Source of the DNA: Thalassolituus sp. UBA1087
GTDB lineage: Bacteria; Pseudomonadota; Gammaproteobacteria; Pseudomonadales; Oceanobacteraceae
DNA: 16,992 nucleotides
Reading direction: 5' to 3'
Assembly (NCBI GenBank): GCA_002314145.1
Contig: DCCG01000012.1
Coordinates: 1 to 16,992 of the forward strand
The notes below the pieces were generated by a model. That model searched no databases, had not been told where the DNA came from, and saw only the letters and a list, made by a program, of their open reading frames with translations. The translations under genes and the position numbers were made by a program. Positions 1 to 6,964 of this stretch are shown in pieces; the stretch's first letter is position 1; every line of letters starts with the position of its first letter.

Positions 1-30
1 GCGCCGAAATGAACGATGATTTTTCTGGTC

Positions 31-76
31 CGCCGGGCATGGATGCCCGGCGAGCGGACAGCGACAGGGATGTCGC
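31..76. repeat. Two adjacent palindromes (REP-like)
   Basis: The first palindrome has 10-bp perfect arms, CGCCGGGCAT and ATGCCCGGCG, around a 2-base centre (31-52). Eight bases later a second one has 6-bp arms, GCGACA and TGTCGC, around GGGA (61-76). Both share a central GGATG or GGGATG. Paired palindromes of this kind resemble dispersed REP-like elements of gammaproteobacteria, but there is only one copy here, so dispersal cannot be shown. No T-run follows on either strand, so neither looks like a simple terminator. Confidence 0.5.
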
Positions 77-154
77 ACGGGCGCGTGGCCAGGAAAAATC
101 AAGAGAATGAGGGTGACGCTCCAGAAAGCGAAAAGCTGGGGGCGGCCCTGCCGG

Positions 155-175
155 CCAGGGGATAAGTTCCCCTGG
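155..175. repeat. Perfect 8-bp hairpin
   Basis: CCAGGGGA (155-162) and TCCCCTGG (168-175) pair perfectly around a 5-base loop. There is no T-run on either side. It may be part of a structured RNA or a weak transcription end for the OmpA-like gene; nothing in the sequence decides between these. Confidence 0.4.
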
Positions 176-290
176 GAGGCATTAGGTACTGCGGATTTAA
201 AAGTCGTTTATAGAAAGTCGCGTGCTATCAAATAGTGGAACAGCAGTGGCCTATAGCCGGACTTTTCTGTTATCACCGCTCGCTGGCAGA

Positions 291-959
291 TCAGCCTTCA
301 GTGGCCGGCACCAGGGTAATTTCAACCCGGCGGTTCTGAGCCTTGCCGGCTGCACTGGCGTTGCTGGCAATCGGCTGAGTTTCACCAAAACCGACGGGTT
401 CGAGACGTACCGGGTTAATGCCCTGACTTTTCAGGTAACTGGCTACGGCGTTGGCGCGTTCTTCCGACAGGCTCTGATTGTAGGACGCTGAACCATCACT
501 GTCGGTGTGACCGGCGACGACAACCAGAGTCTTGTCATATTCTTTTAATACAACGGCAACGGAATTCAGTACTTCGTAGAAATCACTGGCGATGGCGTTG
601 CGGCCGGAGCCAAAGGTGATATTGCCCGGCATAATCAGATTTACTTTATCGCCTACGCGTTCAACGCTGACGCCGGTGCCGCGCAGCTGTTTGCGCAGTT
701 TGGCTTCCTGGGCATCCATGTAATAGCCAATACCACCACCAATAGCACCACCACCGGCAGCCGCCGCCAGAATGCGCTTATTACGGGTGCCGCTGTCTTC
801 CCCTTTATTGGCCAGATAAGCCGCTACCGCACCGACGCCGGCACCTATGCCTGCACCGATCGCGGTGTTGGAGGTTTTCTGTTCGCCGGTGTAGGCGTCA
901 TAAGTGGTACAACCAGTCGCCAGAACGGAAATAGCGGCAGCCAGGGCAATGTACTTCAT
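291..959 (-). CDS. OmpA-family lipoprotein, YiaD-like
   Basis: A 222-residue outer-membrane lipoprotein. The N-terminus is a short hydrophobic signal ending in the lipobox LATGC, so the lipidated residue should be Cys17. Two glycine-rich stretches follow (about residues 35-50 and 68-80, with GAGIGAGVGA and GGGAIGGGIGYYMD), typical of glycine-zipper segments. The C-terminal half is an OmpA/MotB peptidoglycan-binding domain with GHTDSDG and the closing NRRVEI. By family knowledge the protein tethers the outer membrane to peptidoglycan. The start is firm: AGGAG lies 5 to 6 bases before the ATG at 957-959. It is transcribed alone, away from the small genes to its right. YiaD/Pal-type naming is by resemblance; the exact orthologue is not certain. 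Confidence 0.9.
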   Translation of the reverse strand: MKYIALAAAISVLATGCTTYDAYTGEQKTSNTAIGAGIGAGVGAVAAYLANKGEDSGTRNKRILAAAAGGGAIGGGIGYYMDAQEAKLRKQLRGTGVSVERVGDKVNLIMPGNITFGSGRNAIASDFYEVLNSVAVVLKEYDKTLVVVAGHTDSDGSASYNQSLSEERANAVASYLKSQGINPVRLEPVGFGETQPIASNASAAGKAQNRRVEITLVPATEG

Positions 960-1141
960 CGGATCTCCTTGCAGTTAGGGTTGATGGCCGGATTCTACGA
1001 CGTATGGGATGTGTATTCCGGAACCATGTCTCTGAATGATGACTCAGACAACTGCTCTGCCGGTACGGGTTCCCGGTGGAATATTGTTTTCTGCCTGTGG
1101 GTTTGAGCAGAACTAGCGGGATTGCATTTATTGTGCGGCTG

Positions 1142-1164
1142 AATCACAGTGATTATTCACAGTG
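1142..1164. promoter_or_regulatory. Operator-like palindrome with a repeated half-site
   Basis: AATCAC-A-GTGATT (1142-1154) is a perfect 13-bp palindrome. Its inner TCACAGTG (1144-1151) recurs at 1157-1164, 13 bases further on. It lies in the gap between the divergent OmpA-like gene and the DUF5808 gene, so it could bind a dimeric regulator of either. No convincing -35/-10 pair was found next to it. The rest of 960-1304 holds no gene I can support. Confidence 0.35.
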
Positions 1165-1185
1165 CCGGTGACGGTCTTCTTTTCT

Positions 1186-1245
1186 GGTTGTTCTGAGGCT
1201 GGTTGTACCGGGGCGTGGTTGTACTTGGGGCTGGTTGTCCTGGGG
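1186..1245 (+). repeat. Degenerate 15-16-bp tandem repeat, GGTTGT-led
   Basis: GGTTGT occurs at 1186, 1201, 1217 and 1233, a period of 15, 16 and 16 bases, each time followed by a G/C-rich spacer such as CCTGGGGG. That makes about four degenerate copies just upstream of the DUF5808 gene. An open frame with an upstream ATG at 1203 runs through it, but the ribosome binding site places the real start at 1305, so the repeat is read here as leader or intergenic DNA. Confidence 0.55.
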
Positions 1246-1304
1246 GATGCCTGCCCGGCATATGGAGACTCTTATCTGATGAGCTTTATGGCGGAGGTCA
1301 ATGG

Positions 1305-1529
1305 ATGAATCAGCAGGATATCGATACAGAAGAATGGAATAATCCGGACAACTGGTCGGGTCCGGCCTGGCTGTGTTTTTACTTCAGCAAGCAGGATTCC
1401 CGCACCTGGGTGCCTAAACGTATCCCTTCATTGGGCTGGACCCTGAACCTGGGGAAAAATGCCGGTGTCTTCTGGTTAACCGGGTTTTTACTCGGCATTC
1501 CATTGGCGGTGGCAGCGGTTCTGCTGTAA
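1305..1529 (+). CDS. Small DUF5808-like membrane protein
   Basis: A 74-residue protein. The central block (about residues 9-50) has the DUF5808 pattern: NPDNW near the start, then a stretch with DSRTWVPKRIPSLGWTLNLG. One hydrophobic C-terminal segment of about 20 residues ends at the stop and should anchor it in the inner membrane. The function of the family is unknown to me. The open frame extends upstream to an ATG at 1203, but GGAGG at 1292-1296 sits 8 bases before the ATG at 1305, so I use that start. A rival ATG at 1301 is in another frame. A second small membrane protein gene follows after 122 bases on the same strand. Confidence 0.7.
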   Translation: MNQQDIDTEEWNNPDNWSGPAWLCFYFSKQDSRTWVPKRIPSLGWTLNLGKNAGVFWLTGFLLGIPLAVAAVLL

Positions 1530-1560
1530 CTGGGTTTGTCTTTACCCGATTGCGTCCCGA

Positions 1561-1596
1561 TCCGTTTCCCGGTCCGTTTCCCATTCCGTTTAAGGG
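1561..1596 (+). repeat. Three copies of a 12-bp tandem repeat
   Basis: TCCGTTTCCCGG (1561-1572), TCCGTTTCCCAT (1573-1584) and TCCGTTTAAGGG (1585-1596) are consecutive 12-bp units sharing TCCGTTT. The block lies between the two small membrane protein genes. Confidence 0.7.
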
Positions 1597-1609
1597 CACC
1601 GGGTTGATA

Positions 1610-1637
1610 ATCTGTTAAGCAATATCTGTTAAGCAAT
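1610..1637 (+). repeat. Exact 14-bp tandem duplication before a ribosome binding site
   Basis: ATCTGTTAAGCAAT occurs twice back to back (1610-1623 and 1624-1637) and ends three bases before the AGGAG that serves the gene at 1652. It looks like a recent slippage duplication in the leader. Confidence 0.75.
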
Positions 1638-1651
1638 GATAGGAGATAGGT

Positions 1652-1873
1652 ATGTCAGACAATAACGCAAACCGTGAAGTCACTGTGGTTGATATTAAAA
1701 TGCCATTTATTTCCATGGTGGTGTTTCTGGTAAAACTTTCGATAGCTGCCATTCCGGCGTTGATTATTGTCAGCTTTATTCTCGGTCTGTTGAGTGCCCT
1801 GTTCGGTGGATTGTTTGGTGGTATGTTCGGCGGCATGTTTCATGGATTTGACGCGGAAATGCACCGCTTCTGA
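1652..1873 (+). CDS. Small Gly-rich membrane protein, unknown function
   Basis: A 73-residue protein not matched to a named family. A polar N-terminus of about 16 residues is followed by a long hydrophobic stretch (about 17-50) that can hold one long or two short membrane segments, then a repeated Gly-Gly-hydrophobic pattern (GGLFGGMFGGMFHGF, about 51-65) and a short charged tail. Such glycine spacing can pack helices together. AGGAG at 1641-1645 lies 6 bases before the ATG. It follows the DUF5808 gene on the same strand, and both may be on one transcript that ends at the hairpin at 1879-1907. Confidence 0.65.
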   Translation: MSDNNANREVTVVDIKMPFISMVVFLVKLSIAAIPALIIVSFILGLLSALFGGLFGGMFGGMFHGFDAEMHRF

Positions 1874-1878
1874 TAGTT

Positions 1879-1907
1879 GCGGCAGGCGCGGGCAGCGCGC
1901 CTGCCGC
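1879..1907 (+). terminator. Strong GC hairpin after the small gene pair
   Basis: GCGGCAGGCGCG (1879-1890) pairs perfectly over 12 bases with CGCGCCTGCCGC (1896-1907) around GGCAG. It starts 5 bases after the stop of the Gly-rich protein gene. No T-run follows, so it may end transcription poorly alone or act as a 3'-end stabiliser. Confidence 0.45.
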
Positions 1908-2008
1908 CGTCCACTTTGACCACTCCGGGCAAGATAACCGCCGTGGTCATTTGCAACCCCGGGAAGCTGTGGTTAGCATTTTCACTCCGCCTTTGATGAA
2001 TTGTTGCT

Positions 2009-3274
2009 ATGACTTCTGCGCTGTCTGCATTTACCCGTTCCATTGATCACCCGTCTTTTTTACAGGCCCTCGGGCACAAACAGAATCTGTTGATTATTCA
2101 GGATCTGGACGGCGTCTGCATGGGGCTGGTGCGCGATCCCAAGCGCCGCACCATGGACGCAGACTATATCCGTGCCGTCAGGGCAATGGCCGGGCAGTTT
2201 TATGTGCTGACCAATGGCGAACATATTGGCTCACGCGGGGTGAACCCGATTGTGGAAGCCGCCTTTGCGACGCAGCCATCAGGCTGGGTGCAGCAGCAGG
2301 GGCTGTATTTGCCCGGTCTGGCCGCCGGTGGTGTGCAGTGGCAGGGCTGTGACGGTGATCTCGATCATCCCGGTGTCAGCGCACAGGAAATGGCCTTTCT
2401 TAAAGCCGTGCCGGATACCATGCACCGTTATCTGTCTGCGCGTCTCAGTGAGCCGCCGTTTGCATTATCCCCGCAGCAGGTCGCTGAGGTTCTGGATGTT
2501 ATTGTGCTGGATAATCTGGTGTCACCGACGCTGAATATCGGCAGTCTGCACGATCGCTTTGGTGCCCATTATCCGGCCATGCAGAGGGTGGCCGCAGAGC
2601 TGATGGAGGCGCTGCTGCAACAGGCGGCGGAGCAGGGGCTGGAGGATTCTTTCTTTGTGCATCTGGCCCCCAATCTTGGCACCCAAAACGGCCGCGAAAG
2701 GCTGAAACCGGCTGCAGGCAGCGATATGGGCACGACCGACTTCCAGTTTATGCTGCGTGGTGCGGTGAAAGAGGCCGGCGTACTGGTGCTGCTGAACCGT
2801 TATTATTTTGCCCGCTGTGGCGAATATCCGCTGGGAGAAGACTTCAGCGTACGCGTGGCACCACGCTCAGCGGATGCCATGCGTGCGCTGGCAGAAAGCG
2901 CATTTGACCCTGCGCTGATGCCGTCGGTTGTCGGCGTTGGTGATACCGTTACATCGGTGGTCGACAACGACGATGCGACGGTTTTCTCGCGCGGCGGCAG
3001 CGACCGGGGTTTTCTGACCCTGGTGCAGCAGCTGGGGGAATCCTTCCACAGCGACAATGCCGTGGTCTGGGTCGACAGCAGTGGCGGCGAGCTGAACCGG
3101 CCGGGTCTGTCTCCGCAGCATACTGATCCGTCGCAGCCGGTTCCTCTGACTTCTCTGCAGGGCATCACGGATGAGTACGACCCGCTGCAGCTTAATCTGC
3201 TGTTTGCGGGCGGTTATCAGCAATACATTGCCTTCTTCAGGCAGCTGGCCAGCCTCCGCCAGACCACTGCATAA
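2009..3274 (+). CDS. stpA: Glucosylglycerol-3-phosphate phosphatase
   Basis: A 421-residue cytoplasmic phosphatase of the StpA salt-tolerance family (about 422 residues in cyanobacteria). It removes phosphate from glucosylglycerol phosphate, the last step in making the osmoprotectant glucosylglycerol. The N-terminus has the HAD-type nucleophile motif QDLDGV (Asp32, Asp34), followed by further family blocks: FYVLTNGEHIGSRGVN, then GLYLPGLAAGGVQWQ and HPGVS. The ATG at 2009 is the first possible start after an in-frame TGA at 1997, though no good ribosome binding site precedes it. The partner synthase GgpS is not in this window, which is unusual for a two-enzyme pathway. Its 3' end overlaps the convergent GNAT gene by 38 bases. 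Confidence 0.85.
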   Translation: MTSALSAFTRSIDHPSFLQALGHKQNLLIIQDLDGVCMGLVRDPKRRTMDADYIRAVRAMAGQFYVLTNGEHIGSRGVNPIVEAAFATQPSGWVQQQGLYLPGLAAGGVQWQGCDGDLDHPGVSAQEMAFLKAVPDTMHRYLSARLSEPPFALSPQQVAEVLDVIVLDNLVSPTLNIGSLHDRFGAHYPAMQRVAAELMEALLQQAAEQGLEDSFFVHLAPNLGTQNGRERLKPAAGSDMGTTDFQFMLRGAVKEAGVLVLLNRYYFARCGEYPLGEDFSVRVAPRSADAMRALAESAFDPALMPSVVGVGDTVTSVVDNDDATVFSRGGSDRGFLTLVQQLGESFHSDNAVVWVDSSGGELNRPGLSPQHTDPSQPVPLTSLQGITDEYDPLQLNLLFAGGYQQYIAFFRQLASLRQTTA

Positions 3275-3704
3275 CCTGTATGCCTTTATGCCGGCGGCGG
3301 CTCTGGCGCCACAGTGTGTGCAGCCCGGTATCCATGGTGTTGCTTTCCATATCCATAACCCGGAAGCCATGACGCTGATAAAAATCGTTAAGATGCGGCA
3401 GCGGCAGAGTCACCAGCGGTTGGTGGCTGGGCGTGGCGATAAGTGCCTGCAGCAGATGTGACGCATGGCCCTGGCGGCGGTATTGAGGATGGGTGCAGAG
3501 ATTGCGCAGCAGCCAGCAGCGTCCATACTTCAGCAGTCTGGCGCCGCAGATGAGTTCATCCCCGGCGAATACACCGCACAGTGTATCCCGGGGCCCGGCA
3601 CGGCCGCTTTCGCCGCTGGCTTTGTAGAGCGCATTGAGCTGGGCGGGCGTTACGTTCCATTGCAAACGGGTGGGCAAACGGGTGGGCAGTACAGTCTTGT
3701 TCAT
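3237..3704 (-). CDS. GNAT-family N-acetyltransferase
   Basis: A 155-residue acetyl-CoA-dependent acetyltransferase of unknown substrate. The acetyl-CoA loop reads RRQGHA (residues 76-81), preceded by the strand LLRNLCTHPQY and followed by a helix, as in motif A of the GNAT fold. The later NDFYQRHGF is the usual motif B end. The N-terminus carries a duplicated PTRL caused by a 12-bp DNA repeat. The start is not well fixed: GGAGG lies about 18 bases before the ATG, so translation could begin elsewhere nearby. The last 38 bases overlap the 3' end of stpA on the other strand. Confidence 0.8.
   Translation of the reverse strand: MNKTVLPTRLPTRLQWNVTPAQLNALYKASGESGRAGPRDTLCGVFAGDELICGARLLKYGRCWLLRNLCTHPQYRRQGHASHLLQALIATPSHQPLVTLPLPHLNDFYQRHGFRVMDMESNTMDTGLHTLWRQSRRRHKGIQVMQWSGGGWPAA
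3662..3685. repeat. Exact in-frame 12-bp tandem duplication
   Basis: GCAAACGGGTGG occurs twice in tandem (3662-3673 and 3674-3685). On the - strand it encodes the doubled PTRL near the N-terminus of the GNAT protein, so the duplication keeps the frame. Confidence 0.8.
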
Positions 3705-3791
3705 AATCAGGGCTGATGGCGGCGCCTCCGGATTGTGAAAATAATACGCTTATAGTTATGAGTCAGGTTGATAAATAAACCGGCCGGATTG

Positions 3792-3828
3792 CTGTCATTA
3801 TATCAGGCACGATGTTTTACGATGACAG
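3792..3828. promoter_or_regulatory. Spaced inverted repeat upstream of the aldo/keto reductase
   Basis: CTGTCAT (3792-3798) and ATGACAG (3822-3828) form a 7-bp inverted repeat with centres about 30 bases apart, three helical turns. It lies 28 bases before the reductase start, in an AT-rich stretch that should hold the promoter. A regulator site is possible; no clear -35/-10 pair was recognised. Confidence 0.25.
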
Positions 3829-3855
3829 GTAACCTTACCGAGAGGAGACTGATTG

Positions 3856-4716
3856 ATGATTTTACAAGAGACGTACACGCTGTCGAATGGCGTTAAAATT
3901 CCGAAAATAGCGCTGGGCACCTGGATGATTACCGAAGATGCCGCGGTTCAGGCGGTAAAAGAAGCCATCAATATGGGTTACCGTCATATCGACTCCGCAC
4001 AGGACTACGGCAATGAAGCCGAAGTGGGTGCCGGTGTGCGTGAGTCCGGTGTCAGCCGCGAAGAAATTTTTGTGACCACCAAGCTGGCGGCGCAGTACAA
4101 AACTTACGAAGGCGCTAAAGTCGCGATTGAAGAATCCCTGCAACGTCTGGATATCGGTTACATCGATATGATGATTATCCACAGCCCGCAACCCTGGGGG
4201 GATTTCGGCGGTACTGACCGCTATGAAGAAGGTAACCTGGAAGCCTGGCGCGCACTGGAAGAAGCGTATGAAGCCGGTAAAATCCGCGCCATTGGCTTAT
4301 CCAACTTCCAGCAGAGTGATGTGGAAAACATTCTCAACGGCGGTAAGGTGAAGCCGGCGGTAAACCAGATTCTGGCGCACATCAGTAACACGCCGTTTGA
4401 TCTGATTAATTTCTGCAATGATAAAGACATTCTGGTGGAAGCTTATTCACCGGTCGGTCACGGTGAGCTGTTTAAAAACGGCGCCATTGCGCAAATGGCA
4501 GAAAAATACGAGGTATCCGTGCCGCAGCTGTGTATCCGCTATGATCTGCAGCTGGGTATGCTGCCGTTGCCAAAAACCGCAAATCCGGAGCATATGGCCA
4601 ACAACGCTGATGTGGACTTTGTGATTTCCGATGAGGATATGAAAACCCTCACTAACATGGAAAAAATCGCCGATTACGGTGAAGCGGATGTGTTCCCGGT
4701 TTATCGGGAAGCCTGA
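3856..4716 (+). CDS. Aldo/keto reductase
   Basis: A 286-residue NAD(P)H-dependent oxidoreductase of the aldo/keto reductase superfamily, a cytoplasmic TIM barrel that reduces aldehydes and ketones; the substrate cannot be read from sequence. The catalytic tetrad is intact: Asp46 (in RHIDSAQDYGNE), Tyr51, Lys76 (VTTK) and His109 (MMIIHSPQ). IRAIGLSNF and the late PKTANPEHMANN cofactor segment are also present. A TTG at 3853 is in frame, but AGGAG at 3843-3847 is 8 bases before the ATG at 3856, the better start. It is a single-gene unit: a spaced inverted repeat lies upstream and a strong terminator follows at 4752-4784. Confidence 0.9.
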   Translation: MILQETYTLSNGVKIPKIALGTWMITEDAAVQAVKEAINMGYRHIDSAQDYGNEAEVGAGVRESGVSREEIFVTTKLAAQYKTYEGAKVAIEESLQRLDIGYIDMMIIHSPQPWGDFGGTDRYEEGNLEAWRALEEAYEAGKIRAIGLSNFQQSDVENILNGGKVKPAVNQILAHISNTPFDLINFCNDKDILVEAYSPVGHGELFKNGAIAQMAEKYEVSVPQLCIRYDLQLGMLPLPKTANPEHMANNADVDFVISDEDMKTLTNMEKIADYGEADVFPVYREA

Positions 4717-4751
4717 TTGCGCTTAAGTATGGCATCAGAATGATGCTGACC

Positions 4752-4784
4752 ATGCCCGCCGGTGAATATCGGCGGGCATTTTTT
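4752..4784 (+). terminator. Rho-independent terminator after the aldo/keto reductase
   Basis: ATGCCCGCCG (4752-4761) pairs perfectly with CGGCGGGCAT (4770-4779) around an 8-base loop and is followed by a run of six T. It ends the + strand transcript, just before the convergent end of speA. Confidence 0.9.
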
Positions 4785-4796
4785 ATGGCTTATCCG

Positions 4797-6731
4797 TCAG
4801 GATGTTTTCAGATAGGTGTAGCCATTAATGCAGGCTTCATAAAAATCCGTCCAGCCGACGCCTTCGCGCGGTTTGATATTGCCGCAGGCGACCTGCTTAT
4901 CGATCATGCGTTTCACATCGGATGCCATGGCCTCCGGGTTGTATTGCATAATATCCAACACGTCGTTAACCGCTGAGCCTTTTACCACTTCTTCAATGTA
5001 AAATTTCTGTGGATCATCCGCGTCGCTGACAATATGTACTTCGTTCAGACGACCGAACAGGTTATGCATATCCCCCATCACATCCTGATAGGCACCGGTT
5101 AAAAACAGGCCAATAAAATAAGGCTCGTCTGCGCGCAGTTTATGCAGGGGTAACAGGTTGGTGATTTCCCGCGCTACCGGAAACTGATCAATCTTACCGT
5201 CGCTGTCGCAGGTAATATCGGCCAGTGAGCACTTCACCTGGGGTTTTTCATTCATGCGCGTCAGAGGCACCACCGGCAGCAGCTGATCAATAGCCCAGGT
5301 GTCGGCAGCGGACTGGAAAATGGAAAAATTGCACAGGTACTGAGACGCCAGATTAAGCTCCATTTCCTGCAGTTCTTCCGGCACATAATCCGCGGCGGCA
5401 TAATATTCCTGCAACTGCGCCATAATCTGCCAGTACAGGGTTTCGGTTCTGGCCAGTTCTTCCAGACTGAGCACCCGCAGTTTAAACGCGTCCATGGCCT
5501 GCTCTTTGTAGCGCGAGGCATCATTATAGATGCGCTGTTTATTGCTGCTGTCTGCTACTTCGCCGGCGATATCACGCATATTGCTGACGATAATATGTTC
5601 GCCGTCGACAACGCCGGTATCGACGCCACGGGTGCCGCTGATATTGGTGCGTATTTCTCCCACCACCTGAGTGACCACGCAGCTGTGATGTGCGGTAATG
5701 GCACGGCCGCTTTCACTGACCAGATGCGGATGGGGAACCTGCTCCAGTTCGCAGACTTCTTTCATCCCCTGAACCACGTTGGCGACGTATTCCTGCATGC
5801 TGTAATTACGTGAGGAATCATTGGTGGAGGCGCTGCCGTCGTAGTCGATGCCCAGGCCGCCGCCGACATCCACATAATCCAGCGGAAATCCCATTTTATG
5901 CAGCTCGGCATAAATCATCGCGCCTTCGGTGATGGCTTCTTTGACCGAGCGGATATCGGTTAACTGACTGCCGATATGAAAGTGCAGCAGATTCAGGCAA
6001 TGACTCATGCCCTGTTCCTGAAGATAGCGGGCAGTGTTGATGATTTCTGCAATGGTTAAGCCGAACTTAGCGCGCTCACCACCGGAGCTTTCCCATTTAC
6101 CGCGGCCAACGGCGGTAATTTTGGCGCGCACACCGATCATAGGGTCGATATTGAGCTCTTTGGCAATCTTAACCAGCAACAGCAGCTCGGAGTATTTTTC
6201 CACCACCACCAATACGCGGTTGCCGAGTTTGCCGCCCAGCAGCGCCAGACGCATAAATTCCTCGTCTTTATAGCCGTTCAGCACGGTCAGTGAATCCGGG
6301 TTGGTGTTCATCGCCAGCGCCGCCAGCAGCTCAGCTTTGGAACCGGCCTCCAGGCCATATTGAAACGGATTACCGGCATTGACGATCTCTTCCACCACTT
6401 CGCGCATCTGGTTCACTTTGATGGGATACACGCCACGGTATTGGCCCTGATAACCACAGGTGCTGATGGCGTCGGCAAAGGCGGTGTTCAGGCGTACGAC
6501 CTGGGCGCGCAGAATATCGTGAAAGCGCACCACCACCGGAAACTGCACGCCGGCCTGCCGTATCTCTGTGAGCACATCGTTAAAATCAATGCGCAGATCC
6601 GGGTGGTCAGCGTGCGGGGTGATGTGCAGATTACCGTTATCACCGATCTGAAAATAACCACCGCCCCAGCGCGATACGCCGTACAGTTTTTCGGCATCGT
6701 TGATTGTCCATTCTTTGTCTGATGCTGCCAT
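4797..6731 (-). CDS. speA: Biosynthetic arginine decarboxylase
   Basis: A 644-residue PLP enzyme that converts arginine to agmatine plus CO2, the first step of putrescine synthesis by the agmatine route. The PLP lysine should be Lys105 in GVYPIKVNQ. Further family blocks are HFHIGSQL, VDVGGGLGIDYDG, SESGRAITAHH and, near the C-terminus, GLFLTGAYQDVMGDMHNLFG. The frame is open upstream to an ATG at 6893, but that would add 54 residues of non-family character and overlap the PHO-box candidate. GGAGGAG a few bases before the ATG at 6729-6731 supports the shorter start, and the length then fits the family. No agmatinase or agmatine deiminase gene lies next to it. It is divergent from phoA. Confidence 0.95.
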   Translation of the reverse strand: MAASDKEWTINDAEKLYGVSRWGGGYFQIGDNGNLHITPHADHPDLRIDFNDVLTEIRQAGVQFPVVVRFHDILRAQVVRLNTAFADAISTCGYQGQYRGVYPIKVNQMREVVEEIVNAGNPFQYGLEAGSKAELLAALAMNTNPDSLTVLNGYKDEEFMRLALLGGKLGNRVLVVVEKYSELLLLVKIAKELNIDPMIGVRAKITAVGRGKWESSGGERAKFGLTIAEIINTARYLQEQGMSHCLNLLHFHIGSQLTDIRSVKEAITEGAMIYAELHKMGFPLDYVDVGGGLGIDYDGSASTNDSSRNYSMQEYVANVVQGMKEVCELEQVPHPHLVSESGRAITAHHSCVVTQVVGEIRTNISGTRGVDTGVVDGEHIIVSNMRDIAGEVADSSNKQRIYNDASRYKEQAMDAFKLRVLSLEELARTETLYWQIMAQLQEYYAAADYVPEELQEMELNLASQYLCNFSIFQSAADTWAIDQLLPVVPLTRMNEKPQVKCSLADITCDSDGKIDQFPVAREITNLLPLHKLRADEPYFIGLFLTGAYQDVMGDMHNLFGRLNEVHIVSDADDPQKFYIEEVVKGSAVNDVLDIMQYNPEAMASDVKRMIDKQVACGNIKPREGVGWTDFYEACINGYTYLKTS

Positions 6732-6891
6732 GCGGGTGACTCCTCCGATAGGGGTATCCTTAGGGTTGATACACAGGGTTAACAGATACGGCAGAAAAAT
6801 GAATGTAGCCAGCGGCAGCCGGCTTGGCCAGCGTTTTGTCAGCCCTGAAGTACGCAGGATGCGGGGCGGATGGTCTGAGCTGATAAGACCC

Positions 6892-6924
6892 ATGTAACAA
6901 TTTTGTCATATTTAAGGCAGAATC
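6892..6924 (+). promoter_or_regulatory. PHO-box candidate upstream of phoA
   Basis: TGTAACA (6893-6899) and TGTCATA (6904-6910) are spaced exactly 11 bases, the repeat length of a PhoB-binding PHO box, and a weaker third unit AGGCAGA follows at 6915. TGTCATA matches the E. coli half-site core fully; the first unit matches at 5 of 7 bases. PhoB sites act in place of a -35 element, and a weak -10 (CAGAAT, 6919-6924) is suitably close. The site is about 50 to 70 bases before the phoA start, so phosphate-starvation control is a reasonable inference. Confidence 0.55.
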
Positions 6925-6964
6925 TTGGCCCCACTTTCCATCCGTTCCAACAGCAGGTGTATGT

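Larger units (their letters stand above)
1..290. other. Left-edge region without a convincing gene
   Basis: No supported gene lies here. One frame on the + strand is open from base 3 to a TGA at 108-110 and could be the last 35 codons of a gene entering from the left. It runs straight through two palindromes (31-52 and 61-76), which makes a chance open frame in repeat DNA at least as likely. A GC-rich stretch with a further perfect hairpin (155-175) follows. The final 80 bases lie downstream of the OmpA-like gene on the - strand and show no T-run terminator. Confidence 0.5.

Noticed and set aside
1203..1304. A longer start for the DUF5808 protein
   Set aside because: The added residues come from the GGTTGT repeat and GGAGG at 1292 fits the ATG at 1305.
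6732..6893. A 54-residue N-terminal extension of SpeA
   Set aside because: It is out of character for the family, lacks a ribosome binding site, and runs into the PHO-box candidate; GGAGGAG supports the start at 6731.
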